A program made the position numbers and the translations under genes. Below, one piece after another: positions 1 to 5,294 of a stretch of 5,296 nucleotides of DNA (positions within the stretch are counted from its first letter, which is position 1; every line of letters starts with the position of its first letter). The DNA is from Lachnoclostridium sp. UBA7122 (GTDB lineage: Bacteria > Bacillota > Clostridia > Lachnospirales > Lachnospiraceae). The notes beneath the pieces are model-generated. The model saw only the letters and a list, made by a program, of their open reading frames with translations, did no database searches and was not told where the DNA came from. The stretch is taken from assembly GCA_002493085.1 (NCBI GenBank), contig DKXQ01000005.1:1-5296 (forward strand). Reading direction: 5' to 3'.

Positions 1-78
1 AAGACCTGTCACACCTATTACTCCGGCAGCAGTCATTACGCCTGACGCAGACGATGCCAAAAATAAACTTTGTATCAT
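1..78 (-). CDS. rnfB: RnfB N-terminus (partial), ferredoxin-side Fe-S subunit of the Rnf complex
   Basis: Only the first 26 codons lie in the window; the rest runs off the left edge. The ATG at 78-76 is preceded by AAGGAGG at 87-93 with 8 nt spacing, and lies 15 nt after the rnfA stop. The visible residues begin MIQSLFLASSASG and are hydrophobic, rich in Ala, Gly and Val, as expected for the single N-terminal membrane anchor of RnfB. In the family this anchor is followed by a four-cysteine Fe-S domain and ferredoxin-like 4Fe-4S motifs that receive electrons from reduced ferredoxin; none of that part is visible here. The call rests mainly on position, since rnfB is last in the clostridial CDGEAB order, plus the hydrophobic start. 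An internal Met at residue 15 has no ribosome site and is unlikely to be the start. Confidence 0.85.
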   Translation of the reverse strand, partial: MIQSLFLASSASGVMTAAGVIGVTGL

Positions 79-93
79 TCAATTCTCCTCCTT

Positions 94-666
94 TTATACT
101 AAACCTGCAAAACCGCAGAATGCAATAGCCATTAAACTTGCTGTAACAAGTACAATAGGCGTTCCTTTAAATGATTCAGGTATATCATTAAATTCAATAT
201 GCTCACGTATACTTGCAAGGATTACGATAGCAACAAGAAAACCAAGTGCAGTAAATAATCCTGTTACAACACTTTCAATAAAATTACATCCATTAGTAAT
301 ATTGTTAATAGCTACACCAAGCACTGCACAGTTTGTTGTAATAAGAGGCAGGAATACACCAAGTGACTCGTATAGTGGTGGCATAAACTTTTTAAGTACC
401 ATTTCTACAAACTGCACAAGTGCAGCAATTATAAGAATAAATGCTATGGTCTGTAAATATTCCAAATGTAATGGAACTAAAATAAAATAATAAATAGGGT
501 ATGTTATTACTGATGCAATAGTTATTACAAACGTAACTGCAGCTCCCATGCCCGCAGCTGTTTCTACTTTCTTAGACACGCCAAGGAACGGGCATATACC
601 GAGGAACTGACTAAGTACAACATTGCTTACCAGCATAGATGAAATCATAATAACAAATAAATTCAC
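94..666 (-). CDS. rnfA: RnfA, membrane subunit of the Rnf ferredoxin:NAD+ oxidoreductase
   Basis: This 190-residue integral membrane protein has about six hydrophobic segments, the usual size for RnfA/NqrE. The two family signatures are present: GICPFLG with Cys25, and TTNCAVLG with Cys113. In the known structures these positions, with the equivalent pair in RnfE, hold an Fe-S cluster in the middle of the membrane that passes electrons across it. The start is GTG at 666-664. A strong AAGAAGGAGG site, lying inside the last codons of rnfE, sits about 10 nt upstream, whereas the first ATG (codon 7) would be too far away. The gap to rnfE is 5 nt, so translation is probably coupled to it. RnfA and RnfE are homologues inserted in opposite orientations. 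Extra cysteines at 128 and 184 have no assigned role. The identification is very secure. Confidence 0.97.
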   Translation of the reverse strand: MNLFVIMISSMLVSNVVLSQFLGICPFLGVSKKVETAAGMGAAVTFVITIASVITYPIYYFILVPLHLEYLQTIAFILIIAALVQFVEMVLKKFMPPLYESLGVFLPLITTNCAVLGVAINNITNGCNFIESVVTGLFTALGFLVAIVILASIREHIEFNDIPESFKGTPIVLVTASLMAIAFCGFAGLV

Positions 667-671
667 TTAAA

Positions 672-1487
672 TCAATCCTCCTTCTTTGCCTGTGCAGCTT
701 TTGCTTCTGCTGCCGCCTTTGCTTCCCTTGCAGCTTTTGCCTTAGCTGCTGCTTCTTTGGCTGCCTGTGCTTTAGCTGCTTTTTGTGCTGCACGCTCTGC
801 TTCAATAATGCCTTTATTGGCCACACAGGCAGCTCCTGTACACTGTGCACAGTTTCCACCACATGACATTCCAGAATCCCCGCCTGGTACATTGGTCGCA
901 GATGGAAGCTTAAGCTTATTCTGTATAGCTGTAAGACATGCAAGTACAAGGAAAGCTCCTGGAGCAAGCACAAAAAATGTAATATGGTAGTCCTCTGGTA
1001 TAAACTGGAACCCAAAAATTGCACCACCGCCAAGCACTTCCCTGCATATCCCTATAAGTGTAAGACCTACAGTAAAACCAAGTCCCATTCCAATACCATC
1101 AAATACAGATGGCAACACAGGATTTTTAGAAGCATATGCCTCTGCCCTTCCAAGAATAATACAGTTTACAACGATAAGCGGGATATATACACCAAGTGCA
1201 CTGTTGAGTGCTGGTATAAATGCCTGTAAAAGCAGTTGTATAATAGTTACAAATGAAGCTACTACTACAATAAATGCCGGAATACGGACTTTATCAGGAA
1301 TGACCTTTCTAAGCAATGATATAAATGCATTGGACAGGACAAGAACAGCAGTTGTTGTCAGCCCCATTCCAAGCCCGTTCATTGCAGATGATGTTACAGC
1401 AAGGGTAGGGCACATACCAAGCATCATAACAAAAGTCGGGTTTTCGGTAATAATACCATTTTTTAAGCGTTCTGTACAAGTACTCAT
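672..1487 (-). CDS. rnfE: RnfE, membrane subunit of Rnf with a Cys/Ala-rich C-terminal tail
   Basis: The protein has 271 residues. Residues 1 to about 195 are a normal RnfE/NqrD core of roughly six membrane segments, with MCPTLAVTS (Cys26) and VVNCIILGRAEA (Cys109). These cysteines are expected to share the intramembrane Fe-S cluster with RnfA. The ATG at 1487 has AGGAGGT about 6 nt upstream, and that site overlaps the rnfG stop codon. The core is followed by an extension: a flexible stretch, a four-cysteine cluster (Cys209, 213, 216, 221; spacing C-x3-C-x2-C-x4-C), then about 45 residues made mostly of Ala, Lys, Glu and Gln, likely a charged helix. E. coli RnfE has its C-terminus in the cytoplasm, so the tail should be cytoplasmic. 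The tail's role is unknown; the core identification is secure. Confidence 0.96.
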   Translation of the reverse strand: MSTCTERLKNGIITENPTFVMMLGMCPTLAVTSSAMNGLGMGLTTTAVLVLSNAFISLLRKVIPDKVRIPAFIVVVASFVTIIQLLLQAFIPALNSALGVYIPLIVVNCIILGRAEAYASKNPVLPSVFDGIGMGLGFTVGLTLIGICREVLGGGAIFGFQFIPEDYHITFFVLAPGAFLVLACLTAIQNKLKLPSATNVPGGDSGMSCGGNCAQCTGAACVANKGIIEAERAAQKAAKAQAAKEAAAKAKAAREAKAAAEAKAAQAKKED

Positions 1488-1499
1488 GTATTTACCTCC

Positions 1500-2132
1500 T
1501 TACTGCTGGCTTGCTACAAACTTCAATGCTACATTTACAGTTCTTGTAACTGCACTGCTTGTAATAGTAGCACCTGAAATTGAATTAATAGTTCCATTAT
1601 CTTTACTGCCACTTCCGTCTTTTACAACTGACAGTGTCTGGCTGGCTGTCATGCCTACATACTGGCCGTTCCAGTCTTCTTTTGTACTGTTTTGTCCAAG
1701 TCCTGGAGTTTCATTGCTTGCATCAAGTATCTGTATGCCTAATACTTCACCTTCATTAGTAATTCCAAGTGCAATAGTAACAGCACCGCCATAGCCCTTA
1801 CCGCTTGCTTTAATAACATAGCCAGCCTGTGAGCCGCCTGCTGAGGCAGTTCTTGCTTCTACAAGCTCCACATCTGTATATGAAGCATCAATATTGCCTG
1901 CTGCTACATCACTCTGAAAACTATTAAGTGCCTGTGTAAGTGCATCATCACTTGCAAACTCTGCATCCTTATATACTGCTGCATAAGCCTCATTAGTTGC
2001 TTTTTCTTCTGCCTGTGCAATAGGGTCTTTTGTAATCATATATACAGCGCCAAGAAGCACACCTGCAACAAGTGTTATTATAAAGAGTGCTATAGCGTCA
2101 TGCACAAGAGTGCTTTTTTCATTATTTGCCAT
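1500..2132 (-). CDS. rnfG: RnfG, FMN-carrying subunit of the Rnf complex
   Basis: The protein has 210 residues: a short charged N-terminus, one membrane helix at about 12-34, then an extracytoplasmic FMN-binding domain. Visible family motifs are KGYGG (112-116), ETPGLGQ (141-147) and SGATIT (186-191). FMN is normally linked by a phosphoester bond to the Thr of SGAT (Thr189 here) by the flavin transferase ApbE, which is not encoded in the window. The residue three before the SGAT serine, usually Asp in the flavinylation motif, is Asn183. The chosen start is the ATG at 2132-2130, because AAGGAGGG lies about 8 nt upstream and the first residues fit the family. The open frame extends upstream to 2273, but that part only shadows rnfD. 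The gene overlaps the rnfD 3' end by 11 nt, suggesting translational coupling. Confidence 0.95.
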   Translation of the reverse strand: MANNEKSTLVHDAIALFIITLVAGVLLGAVYMITKDPIAQAEEKATNEAYAAVYKDAEFASDDALTQALNSFQSDVAAGNIDASYTDVELVEARTASAGGSQAGYVIKASGKGYGGAVTIALGITNEGEVLGIQILDASNETPGLGQNSTKEDWNGQYVGMTASQTLSVVKDGSGSKDNGTINSISGATITSSAVTRTVNVALKFVASQQ

Positions 2133-3114
2133 CCTTAATTCCCTCCTTTCCAAATGGAACAGGAATTGTAATCTTCTCAATAAGTGGCACAAAAAGATTA
2201 CAGATGATGATTGCATAAGAAACACCTTCTGCTGATGCCCCAAAAATACGGAAAATTCCTGTAAGGATACCAAGAACTACACCAAAAATAATCTGTCCGT
2301 TTGGTGTAATCGGACTTGTTACATAGTCAGTTGCCATAAAGAAAGCACCTAACATAAGACCGCCACCACAAAGTTCTGCCGCAAGATATGTAATATCAAA
2401 ACCACGTCCGCCAAAGAGAAGTACAAATATTGCGAATGTTCCAATATAACACACTGGTATCTTCCAGTCAATAATCTTTTTGGCAAGGAGAAAGGCTGCA
2501 CCTATAAGAATTGCAATTACAGAAGTTTCACCAATTGTACCGCCAATATTTCCAACAAACATATTAATTACATTTGTAGAGACTTGTGTCTGTCCGTCAC
2601 CTGCTGCAAGAATATCTGCTACACTGGCGGCTTTATCTCCATTTTTAATAATTGCAAGTGGTGTTGCGCCTGTAACACCATCATATGTAAATGATGTCAT
2701 CTTTCCCGCAAATGATACCATAAGGAAACATCTTGCACCAAGCGCAGGATTCATAAAATTCTGTCCCAGCCCACCAAATAACTGTTTAACTACTATAATA
2801 GCAAATACACTTCCAAGTACAGCCATCCATACAGGAAATGTTGATGACAGGTTAAGTGCAAGAAGCAGCCCTGTCAAAGCTGCGCTTCCATCACTAACTG
2901 TAATAGGAAGCTTCATAGCCTTCTGCCATATAAACTCAGTCAGCATACATGTTGCAACACATGCTGCTATAAGTATTAATGCCCTAAATCCAAAATTGAC
3001 AATGCCAAAAGCGGAAGCAGGCACCAGGGCAATGACTACAGCCCACATGATTGACTGTGTAGAAGAATTGTCACGTACATGTGGAGATGATGAAATGTTC
3101 AATAAATTACCCAC
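2122..3114 (-). CDS. rnfD: RnfD, polytopic FMN-carrying subunit of the Rnf complex
   Basis: The protein has 330 residues with many hydrophobic segments and belongs to the NqrB/RnfD family of the membrane core. The flavinylation motif is clear: Asp145-Gly-Val-Thr-Gly-Ala-Thr151-Pro-Leu, with FMN expected on Thr151. Other family signatures are SDGSAALTGLLLALNL (74-89), GGLGQNFMNPALGAR (114-128) and GNIGGTIGETS (188-198). RnfD is thought to take part in coupling electron transfer to Na+ or H+ movement. The start is GTG at 3114-3112, supported by AGGAGGG about 6 nt upstream and by the family-like N-terminus, with a conserved SSSPHVR stretch at 8-14. The gap to rnfC is 11 nt and the ribosome site overlaps the rnfC stop. 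The length is close to the family norm, and nothing is broken. Confidence 0.96.
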   Translation of the reverse strand: MGNLLNISSSPHVRDNSSTQSIMWAVVIALVPASAFGIVNFGFRALILIAACVATCMLTEFIWQKAMKLPITVSDGSAALTGLLLALNLSSTFPVWMAVLGSVFAIIVVKQLFGGLGQNFMNPALGARCFLMVSFAGKMTSFTYDGVTGATPLAIIKNGDKAASVADILAAGDGQTQVSTNVINMFVGNIGGTIGETSVIAILIGAAFLLAKKIIDWKIPVCYIGTFAIFVLLFGGRGFDITYLAAELCGGGLMLGAFFMATDYVTSPITPNGQIIFGVVLGILTGIFRIFGASAEGVSYAIIICNLFVPLIEKITIPVPFGKEGIKDGK

Positions 3115-3125
3115 GTTTATCCCTC

Positions 3126-4448
3126 CTATTTCTTTCTTCTCTGTGCTGCTACATACTGGCGTGCCTGTTTAAATGACTGCGTCAGCGGGCGTTTTGCAGG
3201 GCAGACAAATGTACAGCTTCCACATTCATAACATTCCATGCCATTTAATCTGACAAATGCATCATAGTCATTATTCATAGCTGCCTGTGCCATCTTCTGT
3301 GGTACAAGATTGCCCGGGCATGCACTGACACAACGTCCGCAACGTATGCATGGAGAAGGTTCATTTGCTGCAACCTCATCTTTTGTAAGCGCAAGCAGTG
3401 AAGATGAGGTCTTCGTTATAGGTACATTGAGGTCAAACATCGCAAATCCCATCATCGGGCCACCAGAGATAATCTTAGCTGGTTCACTTGAAAAACCTCC
3501 GCCCTCTTCAACAAGTTCAGCATGGCTTGCTCCAAGCCTTACATTAACATTTACAGGAGTTGCAAATGCGTCCCCGGTAAGTGTCATAACTCTTGTTATA
3601 AGAGGTGTCTGCTTACATACTGCCCTGTAAATAGCTATTACTGTCGCAATATTGTCAACTATGCAGCCTGCATCTGCAGGAAGTTTTGCTGAATAAATCT
3701 TTCTTCCAGTAGCTGCGGAAATAAGAGTACGCTCACCACCCTGTGGATATTTTGTCTTTAAAGCCTTAACTTCAATACGGCTTTCCCCGTTTACTGCTTC
3801 TTTCATCTTTGCAATCGCATCAGGTTTATTGTCCTCAATACAAATATATCCTTTTGCTTTATCAAAGAGTTTGAGTATTACCTTAAGCCCCCCTACAATC
3901 TCTTCAGGACACTCAAGCATCTGACGGTAATCAGATGTAAGGTATGGTTCACACTCTGCGCCATTAACTAAAATATAGTCAATTTTGTCAGGCTCTTTTG
4001 GCGTAAGCTTAACGTTCGTTGGAAAACCAGCGCCTCCCATACCAACAATACCTGCTTCTTTGACAATTTCACGTATTTCGTCATTGGAAAGTTTAGTATA
4101 ATCACGGTCTTCGCCAAGCCCTCTGATACCTGTATACTGTCCATCATTTTCAATGACTACACACATAGCGCTTGAACCATTTAACATCATTCTAGGTTCA
4201 ACAGCTTTAACAGTTCCAGAAACAGAGCTACAGATATTGGCTGAAATAAAACCGCCGGCTTCGCCTATTTTCTGTCCTACAAGAACCTTGTCACCTTTTT
4301 GCACTATAGGTTTAGCAGGTGCACCTATATGCTGTGCCATTGAGAATACCAACTCCCCCTTTGGCATAACGGCCTTGATTGGCAGATCCTTAGACAACTC
4401 TTTCCCCTCGTAGGGATGTACACCCCCGCGAAATGTTGCTTCACTCAT
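3126..4448 (-). CDS. rnfC: RnfC, NADH/FMN- and Fe-S-binding peripheral subunit of the Rnf complex
   Basis: The protein has 440 residues, a normal length for clostridial RnfC, and no membrane segments. Residues about 25-100 form a lipoyl-like barrel region that includes the SGTV motif. Residues 136-148 (GMGGAGFPTNVKL) are the glycine-rich FMN/NADH site shared with the 51-kDa subunit of complex I, followed by NGAECEPYLTSD (162-173). Two ferredoxin-type 4Fe-4S motifs lie near the C-terminus: Cys367/370/373/377 and Cys406/409/412/416, each CxxCxxCxxxC followed by Pro. It is the cytoplasmic site where NAD+ is reduced. It is the first gene of the operon: the ATG at 4448-4446 has AAGGGG 7 nt upstream and a leader of about 46 nt from the predicted promoter. 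The protein ends with a basic QRRKK tail. Confidence 0.97.
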   Translation of the reverse strand: MSEATFRGGVHPYEGKELSKDLPIKAVMPKGELVFSMAQHIGAPAKPIVQKGDKVLVGQKIGEAGGFISANICSSVSGTVKAVEPRMMLNGSSAMCVVIENDGQYTGIRGLGEDRDYTKLSNDEIREIVKEAGIVGMGGAGFPTNVKLTPKEPDKIDYILVNGAECEPYLTSDYRQMLECPEEIVGGLKVILKLFDKAKGYICIEDNKPDAIAKMKEAVNGESRIEVKALKTKYPQGGERTLISAATGRKIYSAKLPADAGCIVDNIATVIAIYRAVCKQTPLITRVMTLTGDAFATPVNVNVRLGASHAELVEEGGGFSSEPAKIISGGPMMGFAMFDLNVPITKTSSSLLALTKDEVAANEPSPCIRCGRCVSACPGNLVPQKMAQAAMNNDYDAFVRLNGMECYECGSCTFVCPAKRPLTQSFKQARQYVAAQRRKK

Positions 4449-4473
4449 TCCGTTTCCCCTTTCTAATTTATTT

Positions 4474-4535
4474 TTGTTGATTGCTCAACTCTACCTTTTT
4501 ATTGTACCATTTTGACGAGAAATGTCAATCAACAA
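4474..4535. promoter_or_regulatory. Inverted repeats flanking the rnf promoter, possible operator
   Basis: A perfect 10-bp inverted repeat flanks the promoter: TTGTTGATTG at 4474-4483, in the leader, and CAATCAACAA at 4526-4535, overlapping the -35 box. Their centres are 52 bp apart, close to five helical turns. The inner copy is also half of a local palindrome, GTTGA-N4-TCAAC (4476-4489), just downstream of the predicted start. This resembles the Rex consensus TTGTTAA-N4-TTAACAA (10 of 14 fixed positions match). A third repeat, TTGAC-N7-GTCAA (4512-4528), covers the spacer and the -35 box. The repeats are seen; a repressor site, and Rex in particular, is inference. Confidence 0.5.
4501..4528 (-). 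promoter_or_regulatory. Promoter of the rnf operon (sigma-A type)
   Basis: Read on the minus strand, a perfect -35 TTGACA (4528-4523) is followed by a 16-nt spacer and a -10 TACAAT (4506-4501), which has one mismatch to consensus. Transcription would begin near 4494, giving a leader of about 46 nt before the rnfC ATG. It is the only strong promoter I see for the six-gene operon. The -35 box overlaps inverted repeats that may be operators, listed separately. Confidence 0.85.
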
Positions 4536-4555
4536 GCAATACAATTAAGCAATAC
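4534..4555. repeat. Two direct copies of AAGCAATAC upstream of the rnf promoter
   Basis: The nonamer AAGCAATAC occurs at 4534-4542 and again at 4547-4555 with a period of 13 bp, just upstream of the rnf -35 box. The first copy overlaps the end of the outer inverted-repeat arm by two bases. Such tandem sites can bind an activator or help a repressor, but 13 bp is not a whole helical turn, and in AT-rich DNA the pair could be chance. Confidence 0.35.
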
Positions 4556-4651
4556 TGCTAATTATTCCCGTCAAGCCTGCACCTCTTTATTTTGCCTTAG
4601 TAGAAATAAAAATATAGCTTATAACAATGTATGGTATAAATGATAATTTCA

Positions 4652-4703
4652 TCCATAAAATATGGAACTGGGATGCAGGAACGGGAAACTGTAACCAGTT
4701 CAT
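4652..4703 (+). other. Foldable block of unknown role with two competing stems
   Basis: Two mutually exclusive foldings are visible. TCCATA-AAA-TATGGA (4652-4666) is a perfect 6-bp hairpin. Alternatively ATG(g)AACTGG (4662-4671) pairs with CCAGTTCAT (4695-4703), enclosing GCAG (4675-4678) paired with CTGT (4689-4692) around a purine-rich loop. The inner stem holds a G-U pair as + strand RNA but an A-C mismatch as minus strand RNA, which favours the + strand. It lies upstream of the predicted small RNA and has no clear promoter of its own. It matches no riboswitch class I recognise, and the strand is uncertain. Confidence 0.3.
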
Positions 4704-4744
4704 AATTAAAAGAAATTTGTTCATATATTTTTTACAAGTAAATC

Positions 4745-4773
4745 ATTACATGTTCATAATTTATGAATATAAT
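4745..4773 (+). promoter_or_regulatory. Promoter of the predicted small RNA, with a palindrome in its spacer
   Basis: On the + strand, ATTACA (4745-4750, 4 of 6 consensus bases) is followed by exactly 17 nt and a perfect TATAAT (4768-4773). The predicted start near 4780 is the first base of an RNA hairpin. The spacer contains the perfect palindrome TTCATAA-T-TTATGAA at 4753-4767, ending at the base before the -10 box, a typical place for a repressor site. GTTCAT also occurs at 4698, 4719 and 4752, spaced 21 and 33 bp apart, roughly two and three helical turns. AT-rich DNA yields -10 boxes easily, so the weaker -35 box lowers confidence. Confidence 0.55.
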
Positions 4774-4779
4774 TAGCCT

Positions 4780-4865
4780 ATCAGATGAAACAAAAACATT
4801 TGATAAGTGCTTAAATTTTTTTCATACCTTCTCCTTTAAGAATCGCTTTTCCAGCGGTTCTTTTT
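4780..4865 (+). ncRNA. Predicted small RNA of about 86 nt with an anti-Shine-Dalgarno stretch
   Basis: A promoter-like pair ends at 4773 and an intrinsic terminator lies at 4838-4865. Between them the + strand RNA would start with an 8-bp hairpin (ATCAGATG at 4780-4787 with CATTTGAT at 4797-4804, 9-nt loop). An unstructured U-rich linker follows and ends in UUCUCCUUU (4829-4837), complementary to AGGAG-type ribosome sites, and then the terminator hairpin. Both hairpins contain a G-U pair on the + strand that would be an A-C mismatch on the minus strand, so the + strand is the better RNA. No ORF of note lies in it. A C/U-rich single-stranded seed beside a terminator is the usual layout of Firmicute regulatory RNAs. 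It belongs to no family I recognise; targets and expression are inference. Confidence 0.5.
4838..4865 (+). terminator. Rho-independent terminator on the + strand
   Basis: AAGAATCGCT (4838-4847) pairs with AGCGGTTCTT (4853-4862) around the 5-nt loop TTTCC: ten base pairs including one U-G, followed by an unbroken T run to 4865. On the minus strand the wobble becomes a mismatch and there is no T run directly after the stem in that direction, so it works best for + strand transcripts. No + strand protein gene precedes it, which implies a non-coding transcript. Confidence 0.75.
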
Positions 4866-4920
4866 AACTTCATAAAAGATTGTGTCATATAACATTAAAG
4901 CGTTAAAATAATATGATATA

Positions 4921-4962
4921 TAAACAAAGGCTTCTTGAAGCGTGAAACTTCAAAAAGCCTTT
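4921..4962 (-). terminator. Terminator of the tRNA-Thr transcript
   Basis: A 15-bp stem (4948-4962 with 4926-4940, 7-nt loop) lies 17 bp past the tRNA 3' end. Read on the minus strand all 15 pairs form, one as U-G; on the + strand the same position is a C-A mismatch. The stem's own run of T is followed by GTTTATATAT rather than a pure T tract. It may also stop + strand transcripts, as ATTTCTTT follows on that side. Confidence 0.75.
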
Positions 4963-4979
4963 ATTTCTTTAATATACAG

Positions 4980-5052
4980 AGCTACCTAGCGGACTTGAAC
5001 CGCCGGCCTCATCCTTACCAAGGATGCGCGCTACCGACTGCGCCAAGGTAGC
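4980..5052 (-). tRNA. tRNA-Thr, anticodon GGT
   Basis: The 73-nt minus-strand sequence folds into a full cloverleaf. The acceptor stem is GCTACCT with AGGTAGC, all Watson-Crick. The D stem is GCGC with GCGC around an AGTCGGTA loop. The anticodon stem is CATCC with GGATG around TTGGTAA, so the anticodon is GGT (5019-5017), reading ACC and ACU threonine codons. The T stem is GGCGG with CCGCT around TTCAAGT. The discriminator is T at 4980, and CCA is not encoded (the next bases are CTG), so the tail must be added by the CCA-adding enzyme. It appears to be a single-gene unit with its own promoter and terminator, separate from the rnf operon downstream. Confidence 0.96.
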
Positions 5053-5085
5053 TTAACAGCTATACTATAATAGCTTGCAAGAACT

Positions 5086-5114
5086 ATTATATAACACATT
5101 ATACAATATTGCAA
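5086..5114 (-). promoter_or_regulatory. Promoter of tRNA-Thr
   Basis: On the minus strand, TTGCAA (5114-5109) is followed by exactly 17 nt and a perfect TATAAT (5091-5086). The start would be near 5078, leaving about 26 nt of leader to be trimmed by RNase P. A second TTGCAA (5075-5080) lies at the predicted start, with no suitably spaced -10 box. The consensus -10 and ideal spacing suit a stable RNA gene. Confidence 0.75.
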
Positions 5115-5231
5115 GTATAATTTTTTCTTGGATAATGTAACTTTACCTGGATATATGAAAACTTAAATATATTATGCTGTTTTTTAAATATGATGTCGTA
5201 TATGGACTCTGGCATGGCAATTTCAAAGTTC

Positions 5232-5294
5232 TTACAACGGCCAGCCCGCTCCCTCTTCAATGGGAACACGCAGTGGTGCATAAAGCCTCAAAAT
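5232..5294 (-). CDS. Possible 3' end of an unidentified gene (partial, doubtful)
   Basis: One minus-strand frame is open from the window edge for 20 codons, ending APLRVPIEEGAGWPL before a TAA at 5234-5232. This stretch is clearly richer in G and C than the flanking DNA, and its composition looks protein-like. No start, motif or ribosome site can be seen, and I do not recognise the product. A competing frame, ATG at 5281 to a stop at 5099, crosses the same DNA but looks non-coding. The rest of 5053-5296 holds only the tRNA promoter and AT-rich spacer. Confidence 0.25.
   Translation of the reverse strand: MLRLYAPLRVPIEEGAGWPL

Noticed and set aside
672..780. Repetitive Ala/Lys codons as a DNA tandem repeat or slippage tract
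   Set aside because: The codons vary and there is no constant repeat unit, so it is low-complexity protein sequence, not a DNA repeat array.
611..1033. Minus-strand ORF overlapping rnfE in another frame, rich in Gln, Arg and Lys
   Set aside because: Its composition comes from reading the Ala/Lys-rich RnfE tail out of frame.
1204..1794. Long + strand ORF opposite rnfE and rnfG
   Set aside because: It is antisense to two well-supported genes, lacks a ribosome site and has no recognisable domain. The similar + strand ORF at 2480-3172 opposite rnfD was rejected for the same reasons.
2133..2273. Upstream extension of the rnfG frame to an earlier ATG
   Set aside because: The 47 extra residues are out-of-frame rnfD sequence, whereas the ATG at 2132 has its own strong ribosome site and a family-like N-terminus.
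4662..4703. Known riboswitch (fluoride, cyclic-di-GMP or cobalamin type) in the foldable block
   Set aside because: The conserved core bases of those classes that I know are absent, and no + strand gene follows to be controlled.
4812..4837. Minus-strand mini-ORF of four codons (Met-Lys-Lys-Ile-stop) with AAAGGAG in front of its ATG
   Set aside because: It is the complement of the small RNA's anti-Shine-Dalgarno stretch, has no promoter on its strand and no attenuator after it. The hairpins around it fold better on the + strand. It remains a competing explanation for the AAAGGAG.
5099..5281. 60-codon minus-strand ORF ahead of the tRNA
   Set aside because: It runs through the tRNA promoter -35 region, has only a weak ribosome site, and its residues (many Lys, Asn, Ile and Tyr from AT-rich spacer) look non-coding.
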